Shown: positions 34,961-43,128 of the stretch, in pieces
Layout of the letters: each line of letters opens with the position of its first letter
Position numbering within the stretch: the first letter of the stretch is position 1
Source: Mycolicibacterium flavescens
GTDB taxonomy: Bacteria > Actinomycetota > Actinomycetes > Mycobacteriales > Mycobacteriaceae
Assembly: GCF_001722335.1 (NCBI RefSeq)
Contig: NZ_MIHA01000005.1
Span: 248,001-312,000, forward strand
Length of the DNA stretch: 64,000 bases
Direction of reading: 5' to 3'
The notes under the pieces: generated by a model
Seen by the model: the letters and a program-made list of their open reading frames with translations, nothing else
The model's database searches: none
Told to the model about the DNA's origin: nothing
Made by a program: the position numbers and the translations under genes

Positions 34961-34996
34961 CGCTACACTAACTGTAGCGCTACGCTACGCGTAGCG
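34961..34996. promoter_or_regulatory. Two adjacent palindromes, probable TetR operators
   Basis: Site 1: CGCTACA (34961-34967), five bases, TGTAGCG (34973-34979). Site 2: a perfect 14-base palindrome CGCTACGCGTAGCG (34983-34996). Both share the CGCTAC half-site. They lie in the divergent region between the TetR gene and the gene at 35029. Confidence 0.75.
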
Positions 34997-35028
34997 TTTT
35001 GTAATCGAGCTTTTGAGAGGTGAGTGAC

Positions 35029-35409
35029 ATGAGAAGCCTGCTCAAGCGGGTTCCTCTGACGTTGTTGGGGTTCGTGAGTTTGCTATTGGCGTTCTTCGCT
35101 TTAGGGACATCGATCTACGCCCTGGCGGCAGGAAGCGCCGTAGCCGGCATGATCGCGGTCAGCATGGTGATTCTGATGGCAGTGTCGATCTTCGGCTTCC
35201 GCGCCGGTGCGCGGATCCGCGCGGAGTCCAACGACAGTGGTATCGACATCCCGGGTGAGAACATCCTGGCGACACCGCTGCGACGCGAGCAGATCGATCG
35301 CTACATGGAGATGTACCGCGGGGTCCGGGACAACCACGAGCAGTTGCTCGAGGTCGCGGGAACCCCGGGCGGTGACGCGACAAAGCTGATGGAGCGTCGG
35401 GCGGCCTAA
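35029..35409 (+). CDS. Small two-span membrane protein controlled by TetR
   Basis: 126 residues. Two hydrophobic spans at the N-terminus (VPLTLLGFVSLLLAFFALGTSIY and AGMIAVSMVILMAVSIFGF), then a soluble charged tail with EQIDRYMEMYRG. No known family recognised. ATG 35029 has GAGAGG 8 bases upstream. The tandem palindromes just upstream place it under the divergent TetR protein. Confidence 0.65.
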   Translation: MRSLLKRVPLTLLGFVSLLLAFFALGTSIYALAAGSAVAGMIAVSMVILMAVSIFGFRAGARIRAESNDSGIDIPGENILATPLRREQIDRYMEMYRGVRDNHEQLLEVAGTPGGDATKLMERRAA

Positions 35410-35530
35410 CGGCGCCAAACGGATACGCGCGGCCGGGCGGGTGGTCGCGCGTGGTCCGCCCCTCAAAACTGCCGCGTGGGTCGACTCGGAAGCGGTGTTA
35501 ATGTGCGACTAGTAGTGCAGAGGGGGCACG

Positions 35531-35875
35531 GTGTCGCATCCGAATGATCAATCGAACCGGACGACTGCCGATGCGCGGGGCAGCACCACCGCCGATGGCA
35601 AGGTCTATTACTCCACGCCGTTCGGTGACACGAAAGACGGTCGACAACAACTGTTCTTACTGCAACGCGACGGTGTTCAATACGTACCGGCCTTCCGCAG
35701 CGTGGAGTCGATGAAAGCGTTCTACGAGCGGATGAATCGGGCGGCGTTCGTGATAATCGAGGGTGGCGTGCAGACCGTGCTGGAAACGAATCGCACAATC
35801 GATTTCCTGAAGAATGCCGGGGTGGTCATCGAACCGCTGAGCGAGCAGCCGGTCGTGATCATGCCGTCGAGTTGA
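35531..35875 (+). CDS. SseB-like domain protein
   Basis: 114 residues. After a polar N-terminus it shows GRQQLFLLQRDGVQYVPAF, a middle SMKAFYERMN helix and a C-terminal EPLSEQPVVIMP, the pattern of SseB N-terminal-like domains found in actinobacterial proteins, often near type VII loci. GTG 35531 follows an AGGGGG stretch. Function unknown. Confidence 0.6.
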   Translation: MSHPNDQSNRTTADARGSTTADGKVYYSTPFGDTKDGRQQLFLLQRDGVQYVPAFRSVESMKAFYERMNRAAFVIIEGGVQTVLETNRTIDFLKNAGVVIEPLSEQPVVIMPSS

Positions 35876-35888
35876 GGATTCACACCTC

Positions 35889-36269
35889 TCACTGCGGCCG
35901 CTTGGTCAACCCGATGACGATCGGATAGCTGGATCGGATTACGACGTCACGGAATCGGGCGAGCAATGCCATGACGAAGGCAGAGCGTTTGACGTTCAAC
36001 TCGTTGAGGAGCTCGTCGTGGCTCAAATGGCCTGCGTCGTTCAACCGTTTCCAGGCAACCACGATCATCCACGCTGGCACAAGCTGCGGACCGGTTCCGA
36101 GCCGCTCCGACCGTGACGTCTCGACCCAGACGCCCCTGGCGTCATATCGGACGATCCGGTTGAGCCGCTTGTTGGAGAGGGTTTCGATCTCGGGGTGACT
36201 CTCGAAGACGGCTCGGATGCGCTCCAGCAGGTCGTCGTCAAGCTCCGCTGAACGCGGCTGCGCCGGCAT
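35889..36269 (-). CDS. Uncharacterised 126-residue protein, paralogue of the gene at 49095
   Basis: Shares a conserved core with the protein at 49095-49472: GPQLVPAWMI, then AW-RL, LSH-ELL-E-NVKRSAFV and ALLA-F-DVVVR. This core looks like a winged helix. ATG 36269 has GGAGG six bases upstream. It is divergent from the intact HNH endonuclease gene; the second copy lies 5.2 kb from a decayed HNH copy, suggesting the two genes once travelled as a pair. Function unknown. Confidence 0.65.
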   Translation of the reverse strand: MPAQPRSAELDDDLLERIRAVFESHPEIETLSNKRLNRIVRYDARGVWVETSRSERLGTGPQLVPAWMIVVAWKRLNDAGHLSHDELLNELNVKRSAFVMALLARFRDVVIRSSYPIVIGLTKRPQ

Positions 36270-36421
36270 GCCTCACCTCCGAGCTGGAATCTTGCCAGTG
36301 ACTCCCTCGACAGGTTGCCGCCCGCTACACCAAGATAACGCGACCTCATCGTCTTACGCGACGTGCCTGGCGCATAGCGAAATACTCTTCTGACGCAGGC
36401 CAACATAGCTATTGTCCGTCC

Positions 36422-37531
36422 ATGATCGCTGAGCCGGCCGACCCGCTGTTACTCGGTCAACGGATCGTGGCGATCCTGGAGACCGGTCAGCGCGATGCCA
36501 CCTACAAGCTCGCGACACTGATGACGCTCATCGAGCACTGCATCGAGAACCTGCCCGACCATCCCGCTGACTCACTCAGGGTGCCCATCCCCGAGTTGGC
36601 CCACCGAGTTCTCGCGATTTACTGGCGTCAGGTCCGCCCATTCGAGGGTCGTGAACTCGTCCAGCGCAGGACCGGGAAGAACACCCGAATCACCGATGCG
36701 ACCAAGGAATTACGTGAGGTGGTGCGCACCGGTCATTCCGCGCTGTCATTCGAGGTAGCGATGCTGCGGGCACCGGAGGCCTATCGGCGGGCAATCGACA
36801 AGATTGTGCTGGCGCTGGCCAAGCAACCACTTCCGAGGCTGCAGAAGCTGCCGGGATCGGCGAACAGCGACCCGTTCCTATACGACGACTCCTTTCTGGG
36901 CGAGAACGTTTCTCGTCGGACGCTGCGCGAAAACGGCGACACGATCGTGCTCAGTCCCGGGGTTGCGCACGGCCTCGCACGACTCGCCGGTCTGCTGCGT
37001 CCGGCGCTGGAGATCATGTGGGTCGAGGACGTGCGACGGATGAACAAATTCCTCGACACGGAGGTGCCCGACGTGGCGGGACATCTGTTCGGGCGCGAGC
37101 GTACGGCCCTGGCCGCGGTGCGGGGCCCGTTCAAGGACGTGTTCGGGCCGTACTGCTTCTACTGCGGTAGGGATCTGCCTGACAACAACCCGATCGATCA
37201 CGTGCTTCCATGGTCGTTGGTCGGCATCGACGGACTGTCCAACCTCGTGCTGGCCTGTGCGAGGTGCAACGGTGACAAGGGTGGCGCGCTGCCATCGCTC
37301 GGGATCGTGGATCGCGTCCTGTCGCGAGACCGAGATGCACTGGAGGAGATTGCAGCCGCGATTCAATGGCCTTCACAGCATGAACGGGTGGCCGCCGCAG
37401 CGCGCGGAATCTATCTCGGCCAGCCTAAAGGTGTACCGACGTGGACGGGGTACAAGAGCACCGTAAGACTCGACATCGCCTTCGCCCCTACTTGGATCCG
37501 CGCCGTTGACTCAGCCGACTACAGTTCGTGA
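36422..37531 (+). CDS. HNH endonuclease (intact copy)
   Basis: 369 residues. The C-terminal nuclease has YCFYCGRDL (zinc Cys pair), PIDHVLPWSLVGIDGLSNL (HNH His-Asn core) and LACARCNGDKGG (second zinc Cys pair). The N-terminal 200 residues are helical, with RVLAIYWRQVRPFEGREL and EIMWVEDVRRMNKFLD. It may cut DNA in response to a signal read by that N-terminal domain. A frameshifted paralogue lies at 54720-55788. The start ATG 36422 shows no strong ribosome site; a TAGCTAT stretch 16 bases upstream could be a -10 box. Confidence 0.82.
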   Translation: MIAEPADPLLLGQRIVAILETGQRDATYKLATLMTLIEHCIENLPDHPADSLRVPIPELAHRVLAIYWRQVRPFEGRELVQRRTGKNTRITDATKELREVVRTGHSALSFEVAMLRAPEAYRRAIDKIVLALAKQPLPRLQKLPGSANSDPFLYDDSFLGENVSRRTLRENGDTIVLSPGVAHGLARLAGLLRPALEIMWVEDVRRMNKFLDTEVPDVAGHLFGRERTALAAVRGPFKDVFGPYCFYCGRDLPDNNPIDHVLPWSLVGIDGLSNLVLACARCNGDKGGALPSLGIVDRVLSRDRDALEEIAAAIQWPSQHERVAAAARGIYLGQPKGVPTWTGYKSTVRLDIAFAPTWIRAVDSADYSS

Positions 37532-38079
37532 TTAGGCTTTCGCGCCATCAACCATGCTTCGCCGTCACCCTCGCCTGCAGCGATCACTTCCAATTGCGCG
37601 AAAGCGGTGGTTAATTCGCCGGGTGCGGCCTGGAAGCGTCCGGGTTTGACGCCGACGGAGCTCAGTACCGAGATCGCTAGCAGTCCGCCTGGCGCCAACC
37701 GGTCGATGATCGGCGCGTAAAGTCGAGAGTCGCGAAACCGGTTACAGAGAACAACGTCGACGGGCGGGCCTACTGGCAGGCCGTCGTCGAGATCGACGAC
37801 AACGAATCGACACCGCTTCCCGACCCCGACGCGGTTCGCCAGTTCGCGCGCGTGATCGATGGCTTTCCTCGAGATGTCGACGCCCCAGACGTCGAGTCCA
37901 CGGCGGGCCAGCCACACACTGGCGGCACCCAGCCCGCACGCAATGTCGAGTGCGCGCCCCTCAGCGGGAAATTCGGCCTCGAACGGGGCGAATACCTGCG
38001 GGCGCCTGACTGCCGAGACGTCCGGCGGCGCCTGGTTTAGGTAGCACTCATCCCAGCGGACGCGATCCTGCTCGCTCAC
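37519..38079 (-). CDS. SAM-dependent methyltransferase
   Basis: About 186 residues of the class I Rossmann type. Motif I ALDIACGLGAASVWLARRG, acidic end of strand 2 in VWGVDIS, and motif post I VVVDLDDGLP are visible. It resembles TehB-like/thiopurine-like enzymes acting on small molecules. GTG 38079 was chosen; TTG 38097 is possible. Its 3' end overlaps the HNH gene by 13 bases on the opposite strand. Confidence 0.8.
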   Translation of the reverse strand: MSEQDRVRWDECYLNQAPPDVSAVRRPQVFAPFEAEFPAEGRALDIACGLGAASVWLARRGLDVWGVDISRKAIDHARELANRVGVGKRCRFVVVDLDDGLPVGPPVDVVLCNRFRDSRLYAPIIDRLAPGGLLAISVLSSVGVKPGRFQAAPGELTTAFAQLEVIAAGEGDGEAWLMARKPNHEL

Positions 38080-38111
38080 TCGAGCCAGGGTACGCAACGC
38101 TCTCGGTTTGA

Positions 38112-38417
38112 CTACACGAGGCCGGCTGCCTGCACGATGAGAAATGCAGGCAGCAGAACGAGAAAACCTGCTGGTACACAGAGCAATCCGATCAACATCC
38201 CTCGGCCGACCTGCCTGGGATTGCCAGCCTGAGAGTTGAGGGCCACGGCCGCGATGAGATCAACGATGATCAGCGGCACGACGTAGATGGCGAGCGGCAC
38301 GTACGGCACCGTCGTCCATACCGCCAGCTCCACGACGAGTATGTTCACCAGCGCTGCCACCAAGGTCGGTGGGCCATACGGTTCTCGATGCTGCTGACCC
38401 GAAACGTCTTTCACCAT
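38112..38417 (-). CDS. Small membrane protein, third gene of the Esp-like operon
   Basis: 101 residues with three hydrophobic spans (LVAALVNILVVELAVWTTV; YVVPLIIVDLIAAVAL; MLIGLLCVPAGFLVLLPAFLIV). ATG 38417 lies 7 bases inside the previous gene. It may serve as an immunity or membrane partner to the Esp-like protein; this is inferred from the operon only. Confidence 0.62.
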   Translation of the reverse strand: MVKDVSGQQHREPYGPPTLVAALVNILVVELAVWTTVPYVPLAIYVVPLIIVDLIAAVALNSQAGNPRQVGRGMLIGLLCVPAGFLVLLPAFLIVQAAGLV

Positions 38418-38731
38418 TGCAGGATCCAGAATCCGTAGATGGCCCCACCGATGAGGACGACAGCGTACGAACCGAGAACGGCGTAAGCCAAGCCCCGCTC
38501 TCGCGCCGCAGCGGACCGTATCAATAGACTGGACACCGCGGCGGAGACAAGGAACGTTACGCCAGCGCCTATAAGAAAGAGAACGAGACCGCTAGTACCG
38601 GGAAGCCACTTTCCGACGAGCCAGGCGACGGCGAGGACGAAACCCAGGATCAGTTGAGTGAGAACGGGTGCCGCCCAGGTCGCGATGCGCCAGACCGTGG
38701 ACTGCCCAGAGGTCGCTGCTGATGCCGACAT
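38411..38731 (-). CDS. Small membrane protein, second gene of the Esp-like operon
   Basis: 106 residues with four likely spans (TWAAPVLTQLILGFVLAVAWLV; TSGLVLFLIGAGVTFLV; AVLGSYAVVLIGGAIYGFW). Its ATG shares one base with the stop of the Esp-like gene (TGATG). Its role is unknown; the coupling suggests a function tied to that protein. Confidence 0.65.
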   Translation of the reverse strand: MSASAATSGQSTVWRIATWAAPVLTQLILGFVLAVAWLVGKWLPGTSGLVLFLIGAGVTFLVSAAVSSLLIRSAAARERGLAYAVLGSYAVVLIGGAIYGFWILQW

Positions 38732-40167
38732 CAGACGTGCTCCACTCCGGGAGTCTGCGGCGAGGGAACGCGGGGCGGATCTGCGATCAGCCCAAACTCT
38801 GTCCAGGGAAGCGCTACTCGCACGTCATAATCCGGGTTCCACGCACCAGTATCGAACGGAGTGAACGCCCTGCCACCCTCGCCGATGTCGTGGTGCTGCG
38901 GCAGATTGACCATCGGTCCGGTGGAGTTGCCGGCAGCTGCGTGGTCGACCAGTACCGTGCGAGTCGTACCGTCGGGAAGGTCTTGGTAGACCTCCATCGA
39001 GGGATAGTCGGTGCGAGTCCCGTCGACATGGACACCGTTCTGCGTTGGGGTAAAGACCAAATCACCGTTGACCGTCCAAGGATTGTCCTGCAGAGGCCAC
39101 GGCGGGTTCTTCGCGATGTCGGGCGCGAACGGATTGGCGGCGTCGTACTGGATTCGGACTGAGCCGTCCGGCAATTGTTGGATCGCCGCCTCCGGGACAC
39201 CCACTTTGACCTGACCCGGGCCGCCGTCCGTGTTCAATTCCACCGATGGATTCTGGCGCATCACCACAAGCCCATTCTCGTAGTCGATGTACGTCGTCAC
39301 CTTGGTATTGGCTGGGTCGAATTGCGGGTCCGGTGCTCTGATGTTTCCGAAGTCTCGCTTGAACGGACCGCTGATGACATCGCGTTGTTCGATCCATTGG
39401 CCCACCCGGACGACTCCTTGGCCGGGGACTGGAACGATCCTCGCGACACGGACCTCCGGTGGCACCCCGTCTGCGTCGGGGTCATAGGTATGTGGATCGA
39501 GGGCAGCCGCTGTCGTCCACTCTGCTGCCGACATCGGATCTCGGCCGAAGAGTTCGCGGAACGCGGCCGTCTCATTTTTGCGGCGTTCCGTGTCATCACC
39601 GTCGCCGGTTCCGTGTTTGAAGTCGACCGATTGAATGATCGGCGTCTCATCATCTTGTTTTTCTGCGCGGCCGTCCTCGCTACCCCGCAACGCGGCGTAA
39701 TCATCGCCCAGTAGTCGGATCTTGCTTGCGATGTCGCGGAGCTCGGACGTTGAAGCCGTCACGACCCGCTGAACCTGCGTCAAGCCATGCAGCGCGATCG
39801 AGGCCAGGACGCGATCGCGATGAATGCCGGGCGGGACGGACTGTGCGGCACTCAACGCCCAGTGCCTGATTTCTTCGAGGTTCTGCCGCCCCGCAAGTAC
39901 GGCTTGCGACGACGCTGTCACGTGCGAGCCGAGTTGCTGGTCCAACGAGGCGAGTTGTCCGAGGCGGCGTGCCTGGTAGATATTCTTACGGCCATAAGCG
40001 TCGGCCGCTGCGCCCCTCCACTTTTCCCCCGGCCGCGCGCTGTGGACAAATTCCTGCAACTGCTGGAGTCGGTGGCCGTCGAGCCACTCGCCGCCTCGCG
40101 GCATGCCTGCGCCGAAGGTAGCTCGAGCCTGAGACCACGTCGCCAAGAACGCGTCGAGCGCCGTCAC
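38731..40167 (-). CDS. EspA/EspE-like putative type VII secretion substrate, C-terminal domain unknown
   Basis: 478 residues. The N-terminal 150 are helical with the WRGAAADAYGRKN motif (a W-x-G turn), as in mycobacterial EspA/EspE/WXG100-type proteins. The middle is polar (TGDGDDTERRKNETAAFRELFG). The C-terminal 250 residues are beta-rich with repeated Asp/Gly/Pro and no known domain, as in polymorphic toxins. Two small membrane proteins follow it in the operon. GTG 40167 used. Secretion and toxicity are inferred from architecture only. Confidence 0.65.
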   Translation of the reverse strand: MTALDAFLATWSQARATFGAGMPRGGEWLDGHRLQQLQEFVHSARPGEKWRGAAADAYGRKNIYQARRLGQLASLDQQLGSHVTASSQAVLAGRQNLEEIRHWALSAAQSVPPGIHRDRVLASIALHGLTQVQRVVTASTSELRDIASKIRLLGDDYAALRGSEDGRAEKQDDETPIIQSVDFKHGTGDGDDTERRKNETAAFRELFGRDPMSAAEWTTAAALDPHTYDPDADGVPPEVRVARIVPVPGQGVVRVGQWIEQRDVISGPFKRDFGNIRAPDPQFDPANTKVTTYIDYENGLVVMRQNPSVELNTDGGPGQVKVGVPEAAIQQLPDGSVRIQYDAANPFAPDIAKNPPWPLQDNPWTVNGDLVFTPTQNGVHVDGTRTDYPSMEVYQDLPDGTTRTVLVDHAAAGNSTGPMVNLPQHHDIGEGGRAFTPFDTGAWNPDYDVRVALPWTEFGLIADPPRVPSPQTPGVEHV

Positions 40168-40209
40168 GAACCCAGGTTAAGCGGCCGCGACAGGGGTTCC
40201 TTGCACCAA

Positions 40210-41865
40210 TTAGCTCTGCGGCACGTTCAACCGTCGCGCGAGATCCGGTCCGCCGACCTCACGGATGAATTCCGGATCGCCGCAGACGACGAGTTGGTCG
40301 CGGGCACGCGACAACCCGACGTAGAGACGTTCACGCGAGCGCTCGAACATGCTCGTCTCGTTGACCACCAGCACGACGCATCGGCGCTCGAGGCCCTTGA
40401 ACCCGAGCACGTGACCGTAGAACACCTGATCGGTGTCCCAGAACGTGTCCCAATAAGCCTTGTGCCCGTCCTTCTGGCGTTCTGCCTGCTCGGGATGGCG
40501 GCTGCCGGTCGTCAGCAGCGCGACATCCTCGGGCCGCCAACCCTCTTCGAGCAGGGCGTCGATCTGGTCATCGCCAGCCTCCAGCGCATCCTCACGCGCG
40601 CACGCGACGAACTTCACGGCCGGACCCTCCCCGCCCAGGTAGCGCATCGGATGGTCGACCAACGGCTGGAACGCATTGGCGATCTGACGGGTGTTGCGCA
40701 CGTTGTGGTCAAGGATCAACGGCACCAACGGAACCGGCGGAGCACCGTAGCGGTCGAACACCCGCTGCCCCTCGTCGGTGAACACGTACAGACCGCCCTC
40801 GACCGGATCCTTCAGTGCAGCCAGCAGCGGGTCCCACCACGCGTCGGCGAAGTCCTGGGCCTCGTCGACGACAATCGAGTCGAACCGGTGCCCGGGCTCG
40901 AGTTGTGCTGCCAGATCGGCCATCTGCAGCGGCAGGTCGTGCTCCCAGAACTGCACGGTCTCCTCGCTGCGTTCCGCCTCGTCGGGCCCCTCGGGCGCAC
41001 CCCACTGCACGCCGAGGGCATGGAACTCGCCGACGTAGGCCGGTTGTTGGCGACGCGGCCAGGTCGCGGCGATCCGTTCGAGGTACGACGCCAGGCCGTG
41101 CGAGTAGCAGACCAGCGCGACGCGTTGACCCCGCTGCGCCAGCCGTCGGGCCTGCTCCATCGCCAGGAACGTCTTGCCGCTACCGGCGCCGCCGCGGACC
41201 TCGACGCGGTTGAGCAGCCGGATCGCGTCGAGGATCACAGCCTGGTGTTCGGTCAGCGCGTCGGCGGCGTCCTCGTTGGCCAGCGCGCGGGCCACCACAT
41301 CACGCTGCGGCAGACCGCGACCGGACAGCGCCGTGCCCAGCTGCTCGATGCCCTCCCTGCTCAGCAGCGGCCGGTCCAGCTCCTGCTTGATCAGCACCTC
41401 GCGCAGCTTGGCGACGAGCTTGGGCAGGTCGGTGCGGTCGACGACCTTCCACCGCGGACAGTCCGGCAGCCCGAAGTCGGCCGGCAGCTCGGTATTCGGC
41501 AGCACGACGACGTGATCCCAGCGCAGTCGGTTCTGCGTCCAGCGGGGATCCTTCTCGACGAAATCGCGTAGCGCATAACAGGCTTCGCGCGCCTGACGCA
41601 CCGGTTCGATGGTGTGGGTGCGCCCGCCGCGGATCTGCCGCCACGCGTCGCCGTCGTGCCAGACCTCGCCGCCCTTGACCTCGATGCACACGATGCCCGC
41701 GCCCTCGATGGCGACGACGAAGTCGACTTCGTGGTCCTTGAGGTGATCGGTGACCCGCTGACCCGGCACGACGAGGTCGTTGGGCTCGAGCTGGTCGATC
41801 AGCGCCTGGTAGGTGCTGCGCTCCGACGCGTTGAGCCGCGGATGCTCGTCGGGCGTGATGCTCAT
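40210..41865 (-). CDS. NERD nuclease-helicase (Nhi-like)
   Basis: 551 residues. The N-terminal NERD domain is seen in EVDFVVAIEGAGIVCIEVKGG (PD-(D/E)xK-like Asp, Glu and Lys). The C-terminal SF1 motor has Walker A GGAGSGKT near residue 228, Walker B IVVDEAQDF near 334, and late motifs GFKGLERRCVVLVV and YVGLSRARDQLVV. NERD-helicase proteins include the phage-defence nuclease-helicase Nhi and repair-linked proteins. It stands alone here. Confidence 0.82.
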   Translation of the reverse strand: MSITPDEHPRLNASERSTYQALIDQLEPNDLVVPGQRVTDHLKDHEVDFVVAIEGAGIVCIEVKGGEVWHDGDAWRQIRGGRTHTIEPVRQAREACYALRDFVEKDPRWTQNRLRWDHVVVLPNTELPADFGLPDCPRWKVVDRTDLPKLVAKLREVLIKQELDRPLLSREGIEQLGTALSGRGLPQRDVVARALANEDAADALTEHQAVILDAIRLLNRVEVRGGAGSGKTFLAMEQARRLAQRGQRVALVCYSHGLASYLERIAATWPRRQQPAYVGEFHALGVQWGAPEGPDEAERSEETVQFWEHDLPLQMADLAAQLEPGHRFDSIVVDEAQDFADAWWDPLLAALKDPVEGGLYVFTDEGQRVFDRYGAPPVPLVPLILDHNVRNTRQIANAFQPLVDHPMRYLGGEGPAVKFVACAREDALEAGDDQIDALLEEGWRPEDVALLTTGSRHPEQAERQKDGHKAYWDTFWDTDQVFYGHVLGFKGLERRCVVLVVNETSMFERSRERLYVGLSRARDQLVVCGDPEFIREVGGPDLARRLNVPQS

Positions 41866-42030
41866 GACGCCGTATCCCCCTGCCGAAACCTGAGCCGCAT
41901 GCTCGGCCCTCCCCTCGCCTTCTCACCGGATGCTAGCGAGAGCCCGTCGGTTCCGTGTCGATCGCCACGGACCTCGATGTCGGTGGGTGGGGTTACGGTC
42001 GCAGAGGAAGCGCGACTTCGAGGGGGGATG

Positions 42031-42372
42031 ATGCGCGGACGTGGGGTGATCGCCGGTGCGCTGGCGGTGTGCGGAGCGGTGGCGTTGGCGGGTCCGGCCG
42101 CGGCTGACGAGTACGACTTCATCTCGCAGCTCGACGGCATGGGGGTGTACTACAGCTCGATGCTCGACATGATCGACATCGGTAAGGAGCTCTGCCACGA
42201 GCTGCGCTTCGGGGTGCCGCCGCCGGCGGTGCTCGGCAAGCTGAACAATTCAGGGTTCGCGCCGGCGGAATCGGCGATCGTGCTGCTGTCGGCGGTCAAC
42301 ACGATGTGTCTTGATGCCAAGCCGGCGGTCGTCGAGTGGGCCCGCGAGATCGGCTACGCCCAGCCGCTGTAG
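42031..42372 (+). CDS. DUF732 secreted protein
   Basis: 113 residues. The N-terminus MRGRGVIAGALAVCGAVALAG is a Sec signal with ADEYDF after the cleavage region. The mature part has Cys pairs (KELCHEL and NTMCLDAKPAV), typical of DUF732, a family expanded in mycobacteria with unknown function. ATG 42031 has GGGGGG just upstream; ATG 42028 is also in frame. Confidence 0.83.
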   Translation: MRGRGVIAGALAVCGAVALAGPAAADEYDFISQLDGMGVYYSSMLDMIDIGKELCHELRFGVPPPAVLGKLNNSGFAPAESAIVLLSAVNTMCLDAKPAVVEWAREIGYAQPL

Positions 42373-42401
42373 GTGCTCGACGCTCATCGGCGGGTGGTCG
42401 G

Positions 42402-43055
42402 TCAGTCGCGGCGACGGAACAGCTCCGCGGGCCGGCCCCGCCCCCTGGCGCTGATCGCACCGGTGGCGACGAGATGCGGCTCCATCGCCCGACGGAACGT
42501 GTCGCGTTGCAGCGGGTGCCCCGCGATCGCCTCGTGGGCGATGCGCAACTCGCGGAGGGTGAACTCGTCGCCGAGCAGCCGGTCCGGATCGGGCCTGTCC
42601 ACATAATGGGCACGAACGTATGCGACCGCGAGATCGATGATATCGGCGTGGTCGTAGGGCAGCCGTCCGGGCGTGTCGACCGACACGAGCCGGGTGGTGT
42701 CAGTAAAGCGGTCGGCCAACTGGTCGAGACGGACCACCTGCACGTGGGCCACCGACAGCACCCACCCGCGGTCATCGCGTGTCGGGTCGTCGAAGACATA
42801 GAGCTGACGCGGATGCAGCCCGCGCACATTGGCTTTGACGCGCAGTGACCGGTCGACCGCCTGGGCGAGGGTCTCCCCTTCGTGGATGAAGGTGCCGGGA
42901 AGGGCCCAGCCGGTTCCGTTCTGACGACGCGCTTCGAGTACGACCAGTCCCTGGTCCGGGTCGAGCGTGAGCACAGCGGTGTCGACGGCAACAGAGGGCC
43001 GCGGGTAGTCGGTCAGCTTCCGCCCGCTGGTGTCTCGGTACGCGTTGTCGGCCAT
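42402..43055 (-). CDS. nrtR: NrtR-like NUDIX/winged-helix regulator
   Basis: 217 residues. A NUDIX-type N-terminus (VAVDTAVLTLD, GWALPGTFIHEGETLAQAVDRSL) with some Nudix box residues changed, then a C-terminal winged helix (FTLRELRIAHEAIAGHPLQRDTFRRA). NrtR proteins sense ADP-ribose or NAD derivatives and repress NAD-related genes. It is divergent from an ADP-ribosylglycohydrolase gene, with a palindromic site between them. Confidence 0.85.
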   Translation of the reverse strand: MADNAYRDTSGRKLTDYPRPSVAVDTAVLTLDPDQGLVVLEARRQNGTGWALPGTFIHEGETLAQAVDRSLRVKANVRGLHPRQLYVFDDPTRDDRGWVLSVAHVQVVRLDQLADRFTDTTRLVSVDTPGRLPYDHADIIDLAVAYVRAHYVDRPDPDRLLGDEFTLRELRIAHEAIAGHPLQRDTFRRAMEPHLVATGAISARGRGRPAELFRRRD

Positions 43056-43093
43056 CTCGAGGGCACAGCTTACCGCCGATTGACAATTAGCGC

Positions 43094-43108
43094 AGTTTTG
43101 CGCAAACT
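43094..43108. promoter_or_regulatory. Probable NrtR operator between nrtR and the glycohydrolase gene
   Basis: AGTTT and AAACT form matching arms around TGCGC (43094-43108), and a perfect 10-base palindrome TTTGCGCAAA lies inside (43097-43106). It sits in the 73-base divergent spacer, 21 bases upstream of the glycohydrolase ATG, which has its own GGGAGGAGG site. Confidence 0.65.
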
Positions 43109-43128
43109 ATCTCCGGGAGGAGGCGGAA

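Noticed and set aside
39787..41571. Plus-strand open frame opposite the Esp-like and NERD-helicase genes
   Set aside because: It spans two unrelated real genes on the other strand and has no domain pattern.
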